A stretch of DNA of 8,645 bases from Azohydromonas lata NBRC 102462 (GTDB lineage Bacteria; Pseudomonadota; Gammaproteobacteria; Burkholderiales; Burkholderiaceae_C): the NCBI GenBank assembly GCA_945878385.1, contig CAMCTE010000114.1:1-8645 (forward strand). Reading direction: 5' to 3'. Made by a program: the position numbers and the translations under genes. The notes beneath the pieces are model-generated. The model was given only the letters and a program-made list of their open reading frames with translations, was not told the origin of the DNA and made no database searches. Numbering within the stretch: the stretch's first letter is position 1; the number at the start of each line of letters is the position of its first letter. Below are positions 1 to 6,676 of this stretch, piece after piece.

Positions 1-445
1 ACCTGGCTTCGTGCTGGAAGACTGCAGCACCCAGCGCAACCTTGATGAGACCGGCCGTGCGCAATCTCTGCGCATCGGTCAGTGGTTCCGCGAACACCGC
101 CTGGAGCCTGCGCAGGTGCGCAGCAGCCCCTGGTGCCGCTGCTTGGACACCGCCCGCGGCGCCTTCGGGGCCGATGCAGTACAGACCTGGCCGGCCTTGG
201 GATCACCACGGGGCACGGCCGAGCAGGCCTACCCCGAATACCAGGCGCTGTTGCGCAAGTCCGCTGCACAGCGGCGCGCATCGGGGGGATTCGAAGTGTG
301 GTTCACGCACATGTTCGTGCTGCAGGACCTGGTGGGCCAGGGCGTGGGCTCGGCCGAAGCGCTGCTGCTGCGTGGCGACCCGCGCGCACCAGACAACCGC
401 AGCGCGCTGCAGGTCCTGGGGCACTGGCGGCTACCGGCGGGTTGA
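1..445 (+). CDS. Histidine phosphatase family protein, 3' part (SixA-like), 5' end outside window
   Basis: The reading frame is open from base 2 to a TGA at 443-445, so this is the C-terminal part of a longer protein. The first visible residues (PGFVLEDCSTQRNL, then DETGRAQSLRIG) match the stretch that follows the catalytic RHG motif in short SixA-like histidine phosphatases. RSSPWCRCLDTA (codons around 118-153) is the usual second conserved block, and FTHMFVLQDLVG carries the second catalytic histidine (codon 308-310). The first histidine must lie just upstream of the window. Family members remove phosphate from phosphoproteins or small phosphoesters through a phosphohistidine intermediate; the substrate cannot be told from sequence. 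An internal ATG at base 11 is not the likely start, because the homology continues upstream of it. The gene converges with the transporter gene on the other strand, leaving a 40-bp gap with only a weak CGCC/GGCG hairpin. Confidence 0.85.
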   Translation, partial: PGFVLEDCSTQRNLDETGRAQSLRIGQWFREHRLEPAQVRSSPWCRCLDTARGAFGADAVQTWPALGSPRGTAEQAYPEYQALLRKSAAQRRASGGFEVWFTHMFVLQDLVGQGVGSAEALLLRGDPRAPDNRSALQVLGHWRLPAG

Positions 446-485
446 TCCCTCAACGAGACGCCTCTGGGCGGTTGCGGGTGTGGAA

Positions 486-1790
486 TCAGCCGGGGGCGGT
501 CTGGCCGATCTGGCGGGTCACCAACACCTGGTCGATGCGGAACGCATCCACATCCATCACCTCGAAGCGGTAACCGCCCCACTCCACCACATCGGTTCGG
601 CGCGGCACGCGGCGCAACTGGTTCATCAGGAAGCCGGCCAGGGTTTCGTATTCTTCGGGGTCGGGAAAGGGCTGCCCCAGGTGGAGCACGCGCTCCACAT
701 CGGTGATGGGCGCAATGCCGTCGATCAGCCAGGAATGTTCGTCCCGCCGCATGATGAAGTCTTCGTTGATGGGGCTCACCAGTTCGCCCATCACCGTGCT
801 CATCACATCGTTGAGGGTGAGCACCCCCACCACCACCGCGTACTCGTTGACGATCACCGCGAAGTCCTCGCGGGCCTGGCGGAATTCATCGACGGCCTCG
901 GTCAGCGACAAGCGATCGGGCAGCACCAACACCTTGCGAAGCAGTTCCGAACCCAAAGCCAATGACTGCCCGTTGAGCGCCCGCTGGAACAGGTCCTTGG
1001 CATCCACGTACCCCACCACATGGTCGATGTCGCCCTCGCACACCGGGTAGGTGGAAAAGGGTTCGCTGGCGATGCGGGCGCGCACCACGCTCTCCGGGTC
1101 GTCGCGCCGGAACCAGGCGATGCGGTCGCGCGGGGTCATCGCGGTCGACAGGGTGCGCGAGTCCATCTCGAAGACGTTTTCGATCAGCTGTTGCTCGGTA
1201 CGGTGCAGCGCACCGCTCCTGGTGCCCGCCGCGGCCATGGCCAACACGTCGGCAGCCGTCACCTTGTCCTCGCGCTCCATCGGCAGGCCCAGCACGCGCA
1301 TGAGGGCATCGGTGATGCGACCAAACAGCCACACCAGGGGCCTGAGCAACAGAATGAGCGCGCGCATGGGGCCAATCACGAGGACGGCGATGCGCTCGGG
1401 CTCGGACATGCCCCAGCGCTTGGGCAGCAGGTCCGACAGCGACAGGAAAAGGGCCGTCATCAGCAGGACGGAGACCACCAGCCCCATCACGCGCGCGGCG
1501 GCCTCGGGCATCCCGGTGGCGAACAGCCTGGACAGCGGCTCGCCGAACACCTCGTCACCGACGATGCCGCCCAGCAAGGCCACCACATTCAGGCCGATCT
1601 GCGCCACCGTGAAATAGGGCGAAGGATCCTGCTGCATGGCCATCACCTGATGGGCACGGGCCTCGCCTTCATCGGCCATCTGCTGCAGCCGCATGGGGCG
1701 GGCAGCGGCCATGGCAATCTCCGCCAGTGCGAAGAAGGCCCCAGCTGCAATCAGCAGTGCGATGAACAGGGCGCTTTCGGCGGCGGACAT
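486..1790 (-). CDS. paeA: CNNM/CorC-type transporter, PaeA (YtfL) group, with CBS pair
   Basis: This 434-residue inner-membrane protein has the full YtfL/PaeA architecture. Residues 1-190 form the DUF21/CNNM membrane domain, with hydrophobic segments near 5-30, 58-80, 100-125 and 135-160, and conserved stretches TVAQIGLNVVALLGGIVGD and DLLPKRWGM. Residues about 210-335 are a CBS pair (SRTLSTAMTPRD, VVGYVDAKDL, DFAVIVNEYAVVVGVLTLNDVM). Residues about 345-428 are the CorC/HlyC C-terminal domain (DEHSWLIDG, GGYRFEVMDVDAFRIDQVLV). From memory, it aligns closely with E. coli YtfL throughout, better than with CorC, which lacks the DUF21 part. PaeA is reported to export putrescine and cadaverine; other relatives move Mg2+ or Co2+, so the substrate is inferred. 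The ATG at 1790 begins at the expected N terminus. No good Shine-Dalgarno precedes it, and a TATACC box lies only about 9-14 nt upstream, so a very short leader is possible. The flanking genes do not suggest a shared operon. Confidence 0.9.
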   Translation of the reverse strand: MSAAESALFIALLIAAGAFFALAEIAMAAARPMRLQQMADEGEARAHQVMAMQQDPSPYFTVAQIGLNVVALLGGIVGDEVFGEPLSRLFATGMPEAAARVMGLVVSVLLMTALFLSLSDLLPKRWGMSEPERIAVLVIGPMRALILLLRPLVWLFGRITDALMRVLGLPMEREDKVTAADVLAMAAAGTRSGALHRTEQQLIENVFEMDSRTLSTAMTPRDRIAWFRRDDPESVVRARIASEPFSTYPVCEGDIDHVVGYVDAKDLFQRALNGQSLALGSELLRKVLVLPDRLSLTEAVDEFRQAREDFAVIVNEYAVVVGVLTLNDVMSTVMGELVSPINEDFIMRRDEHSWLIDGIAPITDVERVLHLGQPFPDPEEYETLAGFLMNQLRRVPRRTDVVEWGGYRFEVMDVDAFRIDQVLVTRQIGQTAPG

Positions 1791-1903
1791 TCGAGAGCGG
1801 TATACAGAAGCGACACCATTCGAGTGTAGCCACGCGGGCTGGTCCGGGCCGAGCCCTCAGGCGCAGGCGGCGTGACGCGGCACGCGGCGCCCGCGCACTT
1901 GAA

Positions 1904-2908
1904 TCAGGCGTAGCTCAATTCCCGCACCTTGCCCGAGAACACCCGGTAGCTGAAGATGGTGTAGCCCACGATGGCCGGCACGGTGAAGGAGCACCCCACC
2001 GCAATGACCGCCAGCGATGAAGTCGCACTCGCCGCATCCCACACCGTCAACTGGTCCATCACCACATAGGGGAACAAGCTGTAGGCCAAGCCGATGGCGC
2101 CGAACAGAAACACCGACACCACCGCCACGAAAGGCAGCCAGCACAGGCGGCCCATCACCAGCTTGGAGTTCAGCATCGCGCGCGCCACCACCAAGGCCGC
2201 CAAGGTGGCCAGCGGAATGGGCAACAAGGCGATGAATTCGGGCATGCTGAACCAGCGGTCGCGCACCGTCTCGCTCACCACCGGCGTTGCCAGGGACACC
2301 AGTCCCATGCCCACCACCAAAGGCGGCCAGGCCCACTTCGCCCATCGCACCGCCAGGGCCTGCAACTCGCCTTCGGTCTTCATCACCAGCCAGCAGGCGC
2401 CCAACAACACATAGGCCGCCGGCAACAACAGCGTGATGGCCGCGGCAAACCAAAAGGCCAGGTCGGTTTCAGAAAAGCCCGTGATGTAGCGGCCCAGCAT
2501 CCAACCTTGCGAAGCGGCCGCCATGCCGCTGCCCGCCCAGAAGGCGAAGTTCCACAGCGGCTTCCATTCGTCCTGTGCCTTCACCCGGAAGTCAAAAGCC
2601 ACGCCGCGCAACACCAGGCCCACCAACATCAGCGCCACCGGCAAATACAGCGCCGTCAACACCAGGCCATGCGCCTTGGGAAAGGCGATCAACAGAATGC
2701 CCACACCCAGCACCAGCCAGGTTTCATTGGCATCCCAAAAGGGGCCGATGCTGGCGATCATCGTGTCGCGCTGTTCGGGCGTGGCGCGGTGCAGCAGCAG
2801 GCCCACGCCCAGGTCGTAGCCGTCCAGCACCACGTAGGCCAGCATGGCCACGCCCATCAGGGCCAGGAAGATCACGGGCAGCGCGGTGGCCCAGTCGAGG
2901 CTCATCAT
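1904..2908 (-). CDS. cydB: Cytochrome bd-type quinol oxidase subunit II (CIO-like)
   Basis: This 334-residue, very hydrophobic protein is CydB/CioB, the subunit that pairs with CydA to form the membrane quinol oxidase. Visible family marks are VVLDGYDLGVG (residues 26-36, with D29 and D32), GPFWDANETWLVLGVG (55-70), LRGVAFDFR (100-108), and GYTIFSYRVFSGKV near the C terminus. The length of about 335 residues and the sequence style fit the CioB-like branch, not the ~379-residue E. coli CydB. The start ATG overlaps the cydA stop as ATGA (2905-2908), implying translational coupling. A second ATG follows at once (Met-Met), so the true start could be 2905. No CydX-like small ORF is visible after the stop; the 113 bp to the transporter gene is GC-rich with no T-tract terminator. 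Confidence 0.95.
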   Translation of the reverse strand: MMSLDWATALPVIFLALMGVAMLAYVVLDGYDLGVGLLLHRATPEQRDTMIASIGPFWDANETWLVLGVGILLIAFPKAHGLVLTALYLPVALMLVGLVLRGVAFDFRVKAQDEWKPLWNFAFWAGSGMAAASQGWMLGRYITGFSETDLAFWFAAAITLLLPAAYVLLGACWLVMKTEGELQALAVRWAKWAWPPLVVGMGLVSLATPVVSETVRDRWFSMPEFIALLPIPLATLAALVVARAMLNSKLVMGRLCWLPFVAVVSVFLFGAIGLAYSLFPYVVMDQLTVWDAASATSSLAVIAVGCSFTVPAIVGYTIFSYRVFSGKVRELSYA

Positions 2909-4263
2909 GCAGTGGCTCCGGCAGCGGGCACCGGGCGGGCCGGGGTGTCCTGCGGCATCGCCACCGGCTTCTCCGCCATGTGCTTGACCACGCTCACATA
3001 GGCCACCAACAGCGCCGCGTACACGGTCAGGTACAGAGCCAAGGTGAGCGCGATGTGCGCACCCGGCACGCTCGAAGCAACCTCATCCACACGAAGCAGA
3101 CCCTGCACGATCCATGGCTGGCGGCCCACTTCGGTCACATACCAGCCCGCCACGGTGGCCGTCCATCCGCTGAAGGCCATGAGCGACAGGCCCGCCAACA
3201 CCGGACGCGGCAACGCTGCAGCGTTCCAGCCCCGCCGCTTGAGCAGCCACAGGCCACCCCAACTGGCCAGCAACATCAACATACCCGTCCCCACCATGAT
3301 GCGGAAGGCCCAGAACACCGGCGCCACTGGCGGGTGCTTCCCATCAAAATCATTGAGACCCTTGATCTCGCCGTCCATTTGGTGCGTGAGGATCCACGAG
3401 GCCCCATTGGGGACTGCCAAGGCGTACTGGTTGCTGCGTGTTTCCTTGTCCGGCATTGCGAACAGCAGCAGGGGTGCACCGCGCTGCGTTTCCCATACGC
3501 CTTCCATCGCCGCCACCTTGGCCGGCTGGTGCTGCAGGGTGTTCAGGCCGTGCATGTCGCCCGCCAGAATTTGGATCGGTATCAGCACCGCCCCCACCGT
3601 CAAACCAAAACGCAGCGCACGCGGTGTGCTGGCATTGGCCTTGCCCTTGAAGAGTTGCCACGCACTCACACCCGCCACCAGGAACGACATCGTCAATCCA
3701 CTGGCCAGCAGCATGTGCACCAAGCGGTACGGGAAGCTCGGATTGAACACCACCTCGAACCAGTCGGTGACGAAGAACTCGCCGTTGATGATCTCCACCC
3801 CCGCCGGCGTGTGCATCCAGGAATTCAGCGCCAGGATCCAGAAGGCGCTCATCGTGGTGCCAACGGCCACGAGGCCCGTGGCCACCAGGTGCACCCGCTC
3901 AGACACCTTACCGTGGCCAAACAGCATGATGCCCAGGAAGGTGGCCTCCAGGAAGAAGGCGGTGAGCACCTCATAGCCCAGCAGCGGCCCGGCCACATTA
4001 CCGACGCGCTCCATGAAGCCGGGCCAGTTGGTGCCGAACTGGAAGCTCATCACGATGCCGCTGACCACGCCCAGGGCGAAGCTGAGCGCGAACACCTTGG
4101 TCCAGAAGCGATAGGCCATCAGCCAACCTTGCTCGCCCGTCTTCAACCACCGCAGCCGGAAGAACAGCAGGGCCCATCCCAAGGCGATGGTGATCGTCGG
4201 GAACAGAATGTGGAAGGTGATGTTCGCAGCGAACTGTATGCGTGCGAGAACCAGTGCGTCCAT
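2905..4263 (-). CDS. cydA: Cytochrome bd-type quinol oxidase subunit I, short Q-loop (CIO-like)
   Basis: CydA/CioA oxidises ubiquinol and reduces O2 to water at a di-heme site in the cytoplasmic membrane. The 452-residue product has the key residues in place: H18 (FAANITFH; counterpart of E. coli H19, a high-spin heme ligand), E98 and E106 (GYEVLTAFFLEATFLG; proton path), H183 (RLVHMLLASG; counterpart of H186, heme b558 ligand), GDMHG at 235-239, K249 and E254 in the quinol-binding region, FRIMVGTGM at 320-328 (M323 as probable b558 ligand), and WYVTEVGRQPW at 374-384 with E378 and R381. The stretch between GDMHG and FRIM is short, so the long Q-loop insert of the E. coli enzyme is missing; this is the CIO-like (CydA-S) form, often cyanide-insensitive. 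A good AAGGA sits 9 nt before the ATG (4273-4277). The regulator gene ends 96 bp upstream in the same direction, and cydB follows with a 4-nt overlap. Confidence 0.96.
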   Translation of the reverse strand: MDALVLARIQFAANITFHILFPTITIALGWALLFFRLRWLKTGEQGWLMAYRFWTKVFALSFALGVVSGIVMSFQFGTNWPGFMERVGNVAGPLLGYEVLTAFFLEATFLGIMLFGHGKVSERVHLVATGLVAVGTTMSAFWILALNSWMHTPAGVEIINGEFFVTDWFEVVFNPSFPYRLVHMLLASGLTMSFLVAGVSAWQLFKGKANASTPRALRFGLTVGAVLIPIQILAGDMHGLNTLQHQPAKVAAMEGVWETQRGAPLLLFAMPDKETRSNQYALAVPNGASWILTHQMDGEIKGLNDFDGKHPPVAPVFWAFRIMVGTGMLMLLASWGGLWLLKRRGWNAAALPRPVLAGLSLMAFSGWTATVAGWYVTEVGRQPWIVQGLLRVDEVASSVPGAHIALTLALYLTVYAALLVAYVSVVKHMAEKPVAMPQDTPARPVPAAGATA

Positions 4264-4272
4264 GGTGAGGTG

Positions 4273-4277
4273 TCCTT
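4273..4277 (-). promoter_or_regulatory. Ribosome binding site of cydA
   Basis: On the minus strand AAGGA lies 9 nt before the ATG at 4263, a normal spacing. It supports the chosen start. The 96-bp leader between the regulator stop and this site shows no clear -10/-35 pair or FNR box, which favours co-transcription with the upstream regulator gene. Confidence 0.6.
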
Positions 4278-4359
4278 ATCGGGCCGGGGGGGTCGGTCTT
4301 GGGTGTCGGGGGTGCGGAGTGTTCTTCAGTAGCTCGTGCGAGGTCTTGAGCGGCAGCCG

Positions 4360-4923
4360 TCAGCCTCGCCCGCCGGGCACTACCTTGAGCTTGTCCTTGA
4401 ACTCGAGCAGGCGCTGCACCTTGGCGCCCATCTTCATCAACTGCGCCAGGGTGGCCGCGTCCATGCGCTGCACGTCATCGAACCAGCTCGTCATCAGCTC
4501 GATCAGGTCATGCATGCCCCGCATGCGTTTCTGGGCGTGGCGGTCTTCCGGCGTGGTGGGCTCTTCTAGCAGCGCATTGCGCAGCATGGTCAGCGTGGGT
4601 TCAATCTCGCGGCGCCGGCGTTCTTCAGCCAGAGTGCGGAACACCTCCCAGGCGTCGCCCGGGGCCTCGAAATATTCGCGCCGGTCACCGGCCTGGTGGC
4701 GCAACTTCACCAGTTGCCAGGCCTGCAATTCCTTCAGGCCCATGCTCACATTACTGCGGCTGAATTCCAGCGCATCGGCAATGTCGTCGGCGTTCAGCGG
4801 CTGGGGCGTCACATAAATCAGCGCGTAGATCTGACCCACCGTACGGTTGATGCCCCAGCGGCTGCCCATCTCGCCGAAATGGGCGACGAAGCTGCGGACC
4901 AAGGGTGTAAGGGTGGGAGACAT
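4360..4923 (-). CDS. GbsR/MarR-family transcriptional regulator
   Basis: This 187-residue protein is a winged-helix DNA-binding regulator of the GbsR branch of MarR-like proteins. The N-terminal EMGSRWGINRTVGQIYALIY (18-37) is typical of that branch. It is followed by a helix-turn-helix around 43-72 (LNADDIADALEFSRSNVSMGLKELQAW) and a wing region (LVKLRHQAGDRREYFE). The C-terminal half is charged and helical (EERRRREIEPTL, then DDVQRMDAATLAQLMKMG), a likely dimerisation region. No metal or heme motif is obvious. The gene lies upstream of cydAB on the same strand, so it probably controls the oxidase genes and itself. A candidate operator lies 46-63 bp before the start. The ATG at 4923 gives the expected N terminus but has no clear Shine-Dalgarno; a TAGTAA box 12-17 nt upstream leaves room for a nearly leaderless transcript. 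The ligand is unknown. Confidence 0.88.
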   Translation of the reverse strand: MSPTLTPLVRSFVAHFGEMGSRWGINRTVGQIYALIYVTPQPLNADDIADALEFSRSNVSMGLKELQAWQLVKLRHQAGDRREYFEAPGDAWEVFRTLAEERRRREIEPTLTMLRNALLEEPTTPEDRHAQKRMRGMHDLIELMTSWFDDVQRMDAATLAQLMKMGAKVQRLLEFKDKLKVVPGGRG

Positions 4924-4968
4924 GACCAGTACTGTTACTACTTCACACGTAGCGGATTCTGCCTCAAT

Positions 4969-4986
4969 TTTCAGTAATTAGTGAAA
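4969..4986. promoter_or_regulatory. Candidate operator: near-palindrome between regulator and kinase genes
   Basis: TTTCAGTAATTAGTGAAA is an 18-bp inverted repeat whose only non-pairing positions are the two internal G bases (4974 and 4981). After one mismatch on each side, two more flanking positions also pair (AA at 4966-4967 with TT at 4988-4989). The left half TTTCAGTAATT recurs as TTTCAGAAATT at 4987-4997, a direct repeat 18 bp further on, so a second partial site may follow. It is an AT-rich island in GC-rich DNA, placed where a repressor could act on both the leftward regulator-cydAB promoter and the rightward kinase promoter. Symmetry and placement fit a MarR/GbsR dimer site. That the neighbouring regulator binds here is inference. 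Confidence 0.5.
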
Positions 4987-5081
4987 TTTCAGAAATTCCC
5001 ACTGCTTCAGGAAGGTGCTGCGGCCGGGCTTACACCTGCCACCCCAGGGGTCGGCGGCCCGGTGGTTCAATCGTTGCACCC

Positions 5082-6419
5082 ATGTCCACGCCCCACCCAC
5101 CATCGCGCACGGCCGCCGTTCCCGAAGGCCGCACCAGCCGGCTCCTGCACTTTGGCAGGGCTATGGGCGAGATGGCTGCTGGTGCAGCCGCCGAGGGCGT
5201 GGTGCGCATGGCGCGCGGCGAGCGACCGGCCCTGGCCGAACTGATGCTCAGCCCCAGCAATGCGCGCCGGCTGGCCGATCGGCTTTCGCAAATGCGCGGC
5301 GCAGTGATGAAGGTGGGGCAACTGTTGTCGATGGACGGCCACGGCGTGCTGCCGCCACACTTTGCCGACCTTCTGGGTGACTTGCGGAACCAGGCCCATG
5401 TGATGCCCGCCACGCAATTGGCCGATGTGCTGGAACGCGAATACGGCACGCAGTGGCACCAGCGGTTTCGGCGATTGAGCTTTGAGCCGGTGGCGGCTGC
5501 TTCCATCGGGCAGGTGCACCGCGCCGAAACCCACGAAGGCCGGGTGTTGGCGCTGAAGATCCAATACCCCGGCGTGCGGGCCAGCATTGCCAGCGACATG
5601 GCCAACCTGGGCCTGTTGGTGCGCACGCCTGGCCTGATGCCTCCTGGTCTGGAGCCGGGTGCCATCCAGGCGCTGCTGGCACGCGTGCAAGCGCAGCTGG
5701 AGCACGAAACCGACTACCGCGCCGAGGCGCGCGCAGCCCAGGCCTATCGGGCCGCCTTGGGCGAGAACCCGGTGCTGACCGTGCCCGAAGTGGTGGAGGA
5801 GCACTGCAGCGAGCACATCATCGCCACCGAATTCGCGCCCGGCGTGCCGGTGGACCGGCTGGCGCGGGATGGTGTGCCGCAAGACCAGCGCGACCATGTC
5901 GCCACTGCCTTGACGAGTTTGGCCGTGCGCGAGTTCTTCCACATGCGCCTGGTGCAGACCGACCCCAACTTCGGCAACTACTTGTTTGATGCGGCCAGTG
6001 GGCGTGTGGCGCTCATCGATTTCGGTGCCACTGAAGCGGTGACTGACGAGCGGGTGGAGCAACTGCGCGAACTGGGCCGCGCCCTGCGCTCAGATGATGT
6101 GACACGGATAGAAGCAGCGTCAGACGCCGCAGGCTTCACTGCAGCCGATGATCCGCGCTCGCAACGCGACGGGGTGGTTTCGTTGATGCGGCTGGCCGGT
6201 GAACCTTTGCGACACCAGGGCCTGTACGACTTCGGTGCGTCCACCCTGTTTTCCCGCAGCTTCGAACAGGGTCGAGAACAGTTCTTTGGCGCGGGCTACA
6301 CGCGCACGCCGCCGCCAGACCTGATCTTTCTTCAACGCAAGTTCGCCGGCACCTTCATGCTGTGCACGCGCTTGCGCGCACGCGTCAATCTGCAGCAGGT
6401 GTTTGACGGGGAACTGTAG
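5082..6419 (+). CDS. ABC1/COQ8-family atypical kinase (ADCK-like)
   Basis: The 445-residue protein carries the full atypical-kinase signature: KVGQ at 77-80, AAASIGQVH at 138-146 (alanine-rich in place of a glycine-rich loop), the ATP-site lysine K159 in LALKIQYPGV, an ExD motif E209-T210-D211, TDPNFGNY at 293-300 with catalytic D294 and N299, and DFGAT at 313-317. The wording of these motifs (QTDPNxxN rather than the UbiB HADMHPGN, and IQYPGV) is closer to mitochondrial COQ8/ADCK3 than to E. coli UbiB. The C-terminal membrane helices of ~540-residue UbiB are also absent. COQ8 proteins are ATPases that assist ubiquinone biosynthesis; that role here is inferred. The start lacks a strong Shine-Dalgarno, and M28 (RAMGEM) is an alternative. 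The gene diverges from the regulator-cydAB unit across 158 bp, and its last 35 bp overlap the convergent small gene. Confidence 0.9.
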   Translation: MSTPHPPSRTAAVPEGRTSRLLHFGRAMGEMAAGAAAEGVVRMARGERPALAELMLSPSNARRLADRLSQMRGAVMKVGQLLSMDGHGVLPPHFADLLGDLRNQAHVMPATQLADVLEREYGTQWHQRFRRLSFEPVAAASIGQVHRAETHEGRVLALKIQYPGVRASIASDMANLGLLVRTPGLMPPGLEPGAIQALLARVQAQLEHETDYRAEARAAQAYRAALGENPVLTVPEVVEEHCSEHIIATEFAPGVPVDRLARDGVPQDQRDHVATALTSLAVREFFHMRLVQTDPNFGNYLFDAASGRVALIDFGATEAVTDERVEQLRELGRALRSDDVTRIEAASDAAGFTAADDPRSQRDGVVSLMRLAGEPLRHQGLYDFGASTLFSRSFEQGREQFFGAGYTRTPPPDLIFLQRKFAGTFMLCTRLRARVNLQQVFDGEL

Positions 6420-6573
6420 GGGCTTGTGCCGTTGCCGTGCCCGGCTGCGCGGTGGAAGGCACGCGGGGCGGCGCGACCATCTTGTGGCCGTCCCACTGTT
6501 GGCCACACCAGCAACGGCCCTCGGGGTCAATGATGCAGGTGCCGCTACCGCAGCAGCGTGGGTCTTCACTCAT
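6385..6573 (-). CDS. Small cysteine-rich conserved protein (CCGSGTC type), function unknown
   Basis: This 62-residue protein has a compact N-terminal half with five cysteines (C7, C8, C13, C21, C23) in the pattern CCGSGTCIIDPEGRCWCGQQ, followed by WDG at 27-29. The rest is a Pro/Ala/Thr-rich tail likely to be disordered. I recognise this as a short uncharacterised protein seen in Burkholderiales genomes, from memory and not by search. The cysteine spacing suggests a metal-binding or redox-sensitive knuckle, which is inference. An AGGGGA Shine-Dalgarno lies 4 nt before the ATG, which strongly supports the start. It ends inside the 3' end of the kinase gene on the other strand (overlap 6385-6419). 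The hydrolase gene ends 96 bp upstream on the same strand, so both may share a transcript. There is no signal peptide, so it probably stays in the cytoplasm. Confidence 0.75.
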   Translation of the reverse strand: MSEDPRCCGSGTCIIDPEGRCWCGQQWDGHKMVAPPRVPSTAQPGTATAQAPTVPRQTPAAD

Positions 6574-6648
6574 GTTGTCCCCTTGACGGATGAACTCAAC
6601 ACCTTGATTTTGTCGGTCCCGTGCCGCTGCAGCAGGGCGTGGCGCTAT

Positions 6649-6676
6649 GGCCTCACCCCCAGCGAGGGTCTAGGCC
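6649..6676 (-). other. Stem-loop spanning the hydrolase stop codon
   Basis: GGCCT (6649-6653) pairs with AGGCC (6672-6676), and inside it ACCC (6655-6658) pairs with GGGT (6666-6669). The hairpin covers the TAG of the hydrolase gene (6670-6672). It is not followed by a T-run on the minus strand, so it is not a classic intrinsic terminator. It could protect a 3' end or weaken read-through toward the small cysteine-protein gene. In DNA this GC-rich such a stem could also be chance. Confidence 0.25.

Noticed and set aside
42..965. A + strand open frame spanning the phosphatase end and the transporter
   Set aside because: It overlaps two well-supported genes, has biased His/Arg/Ala composition and no domain.
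1791..1903. Possible cydB terminator (GGGCT/AGCCC stem near 1846-1858) or CydX-like ORF
   Set aside because: The stem has no T-tract and the GC-rich region makes such pairs likely by chance; no short ORF with a CydX-type membrane helix is visible.
4286..4292. Run of seven G in the cydA leader, as a phase-variation tract
   Set aside because: Seven bases is short, it lies outside any coding frame, and it is not placed between promoter elements.
2575..4332. A 585-codon open frame on the + strand across cydAB
   Set aside because: It is antisense to two clear oxidase genes, is rich in His/Arg/Gln/Pro with no domain, and arises from GC-biased third positions.
4264..5081. FNR/ANR box (TTGAT-N4-ATCAA) controlling cydAB or the kinase gene
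   Set aside because: No sequence near this consensus was found in the 96-bp gap or in the 158-bp divergent region.
5067..6062. A 331-codon minus-strand frame within the kinase gene
   Set aside because: The kinase frame has all catalytic motifs; the antisense frame shows none and is His/Gln-rich, as is usual for shadows.
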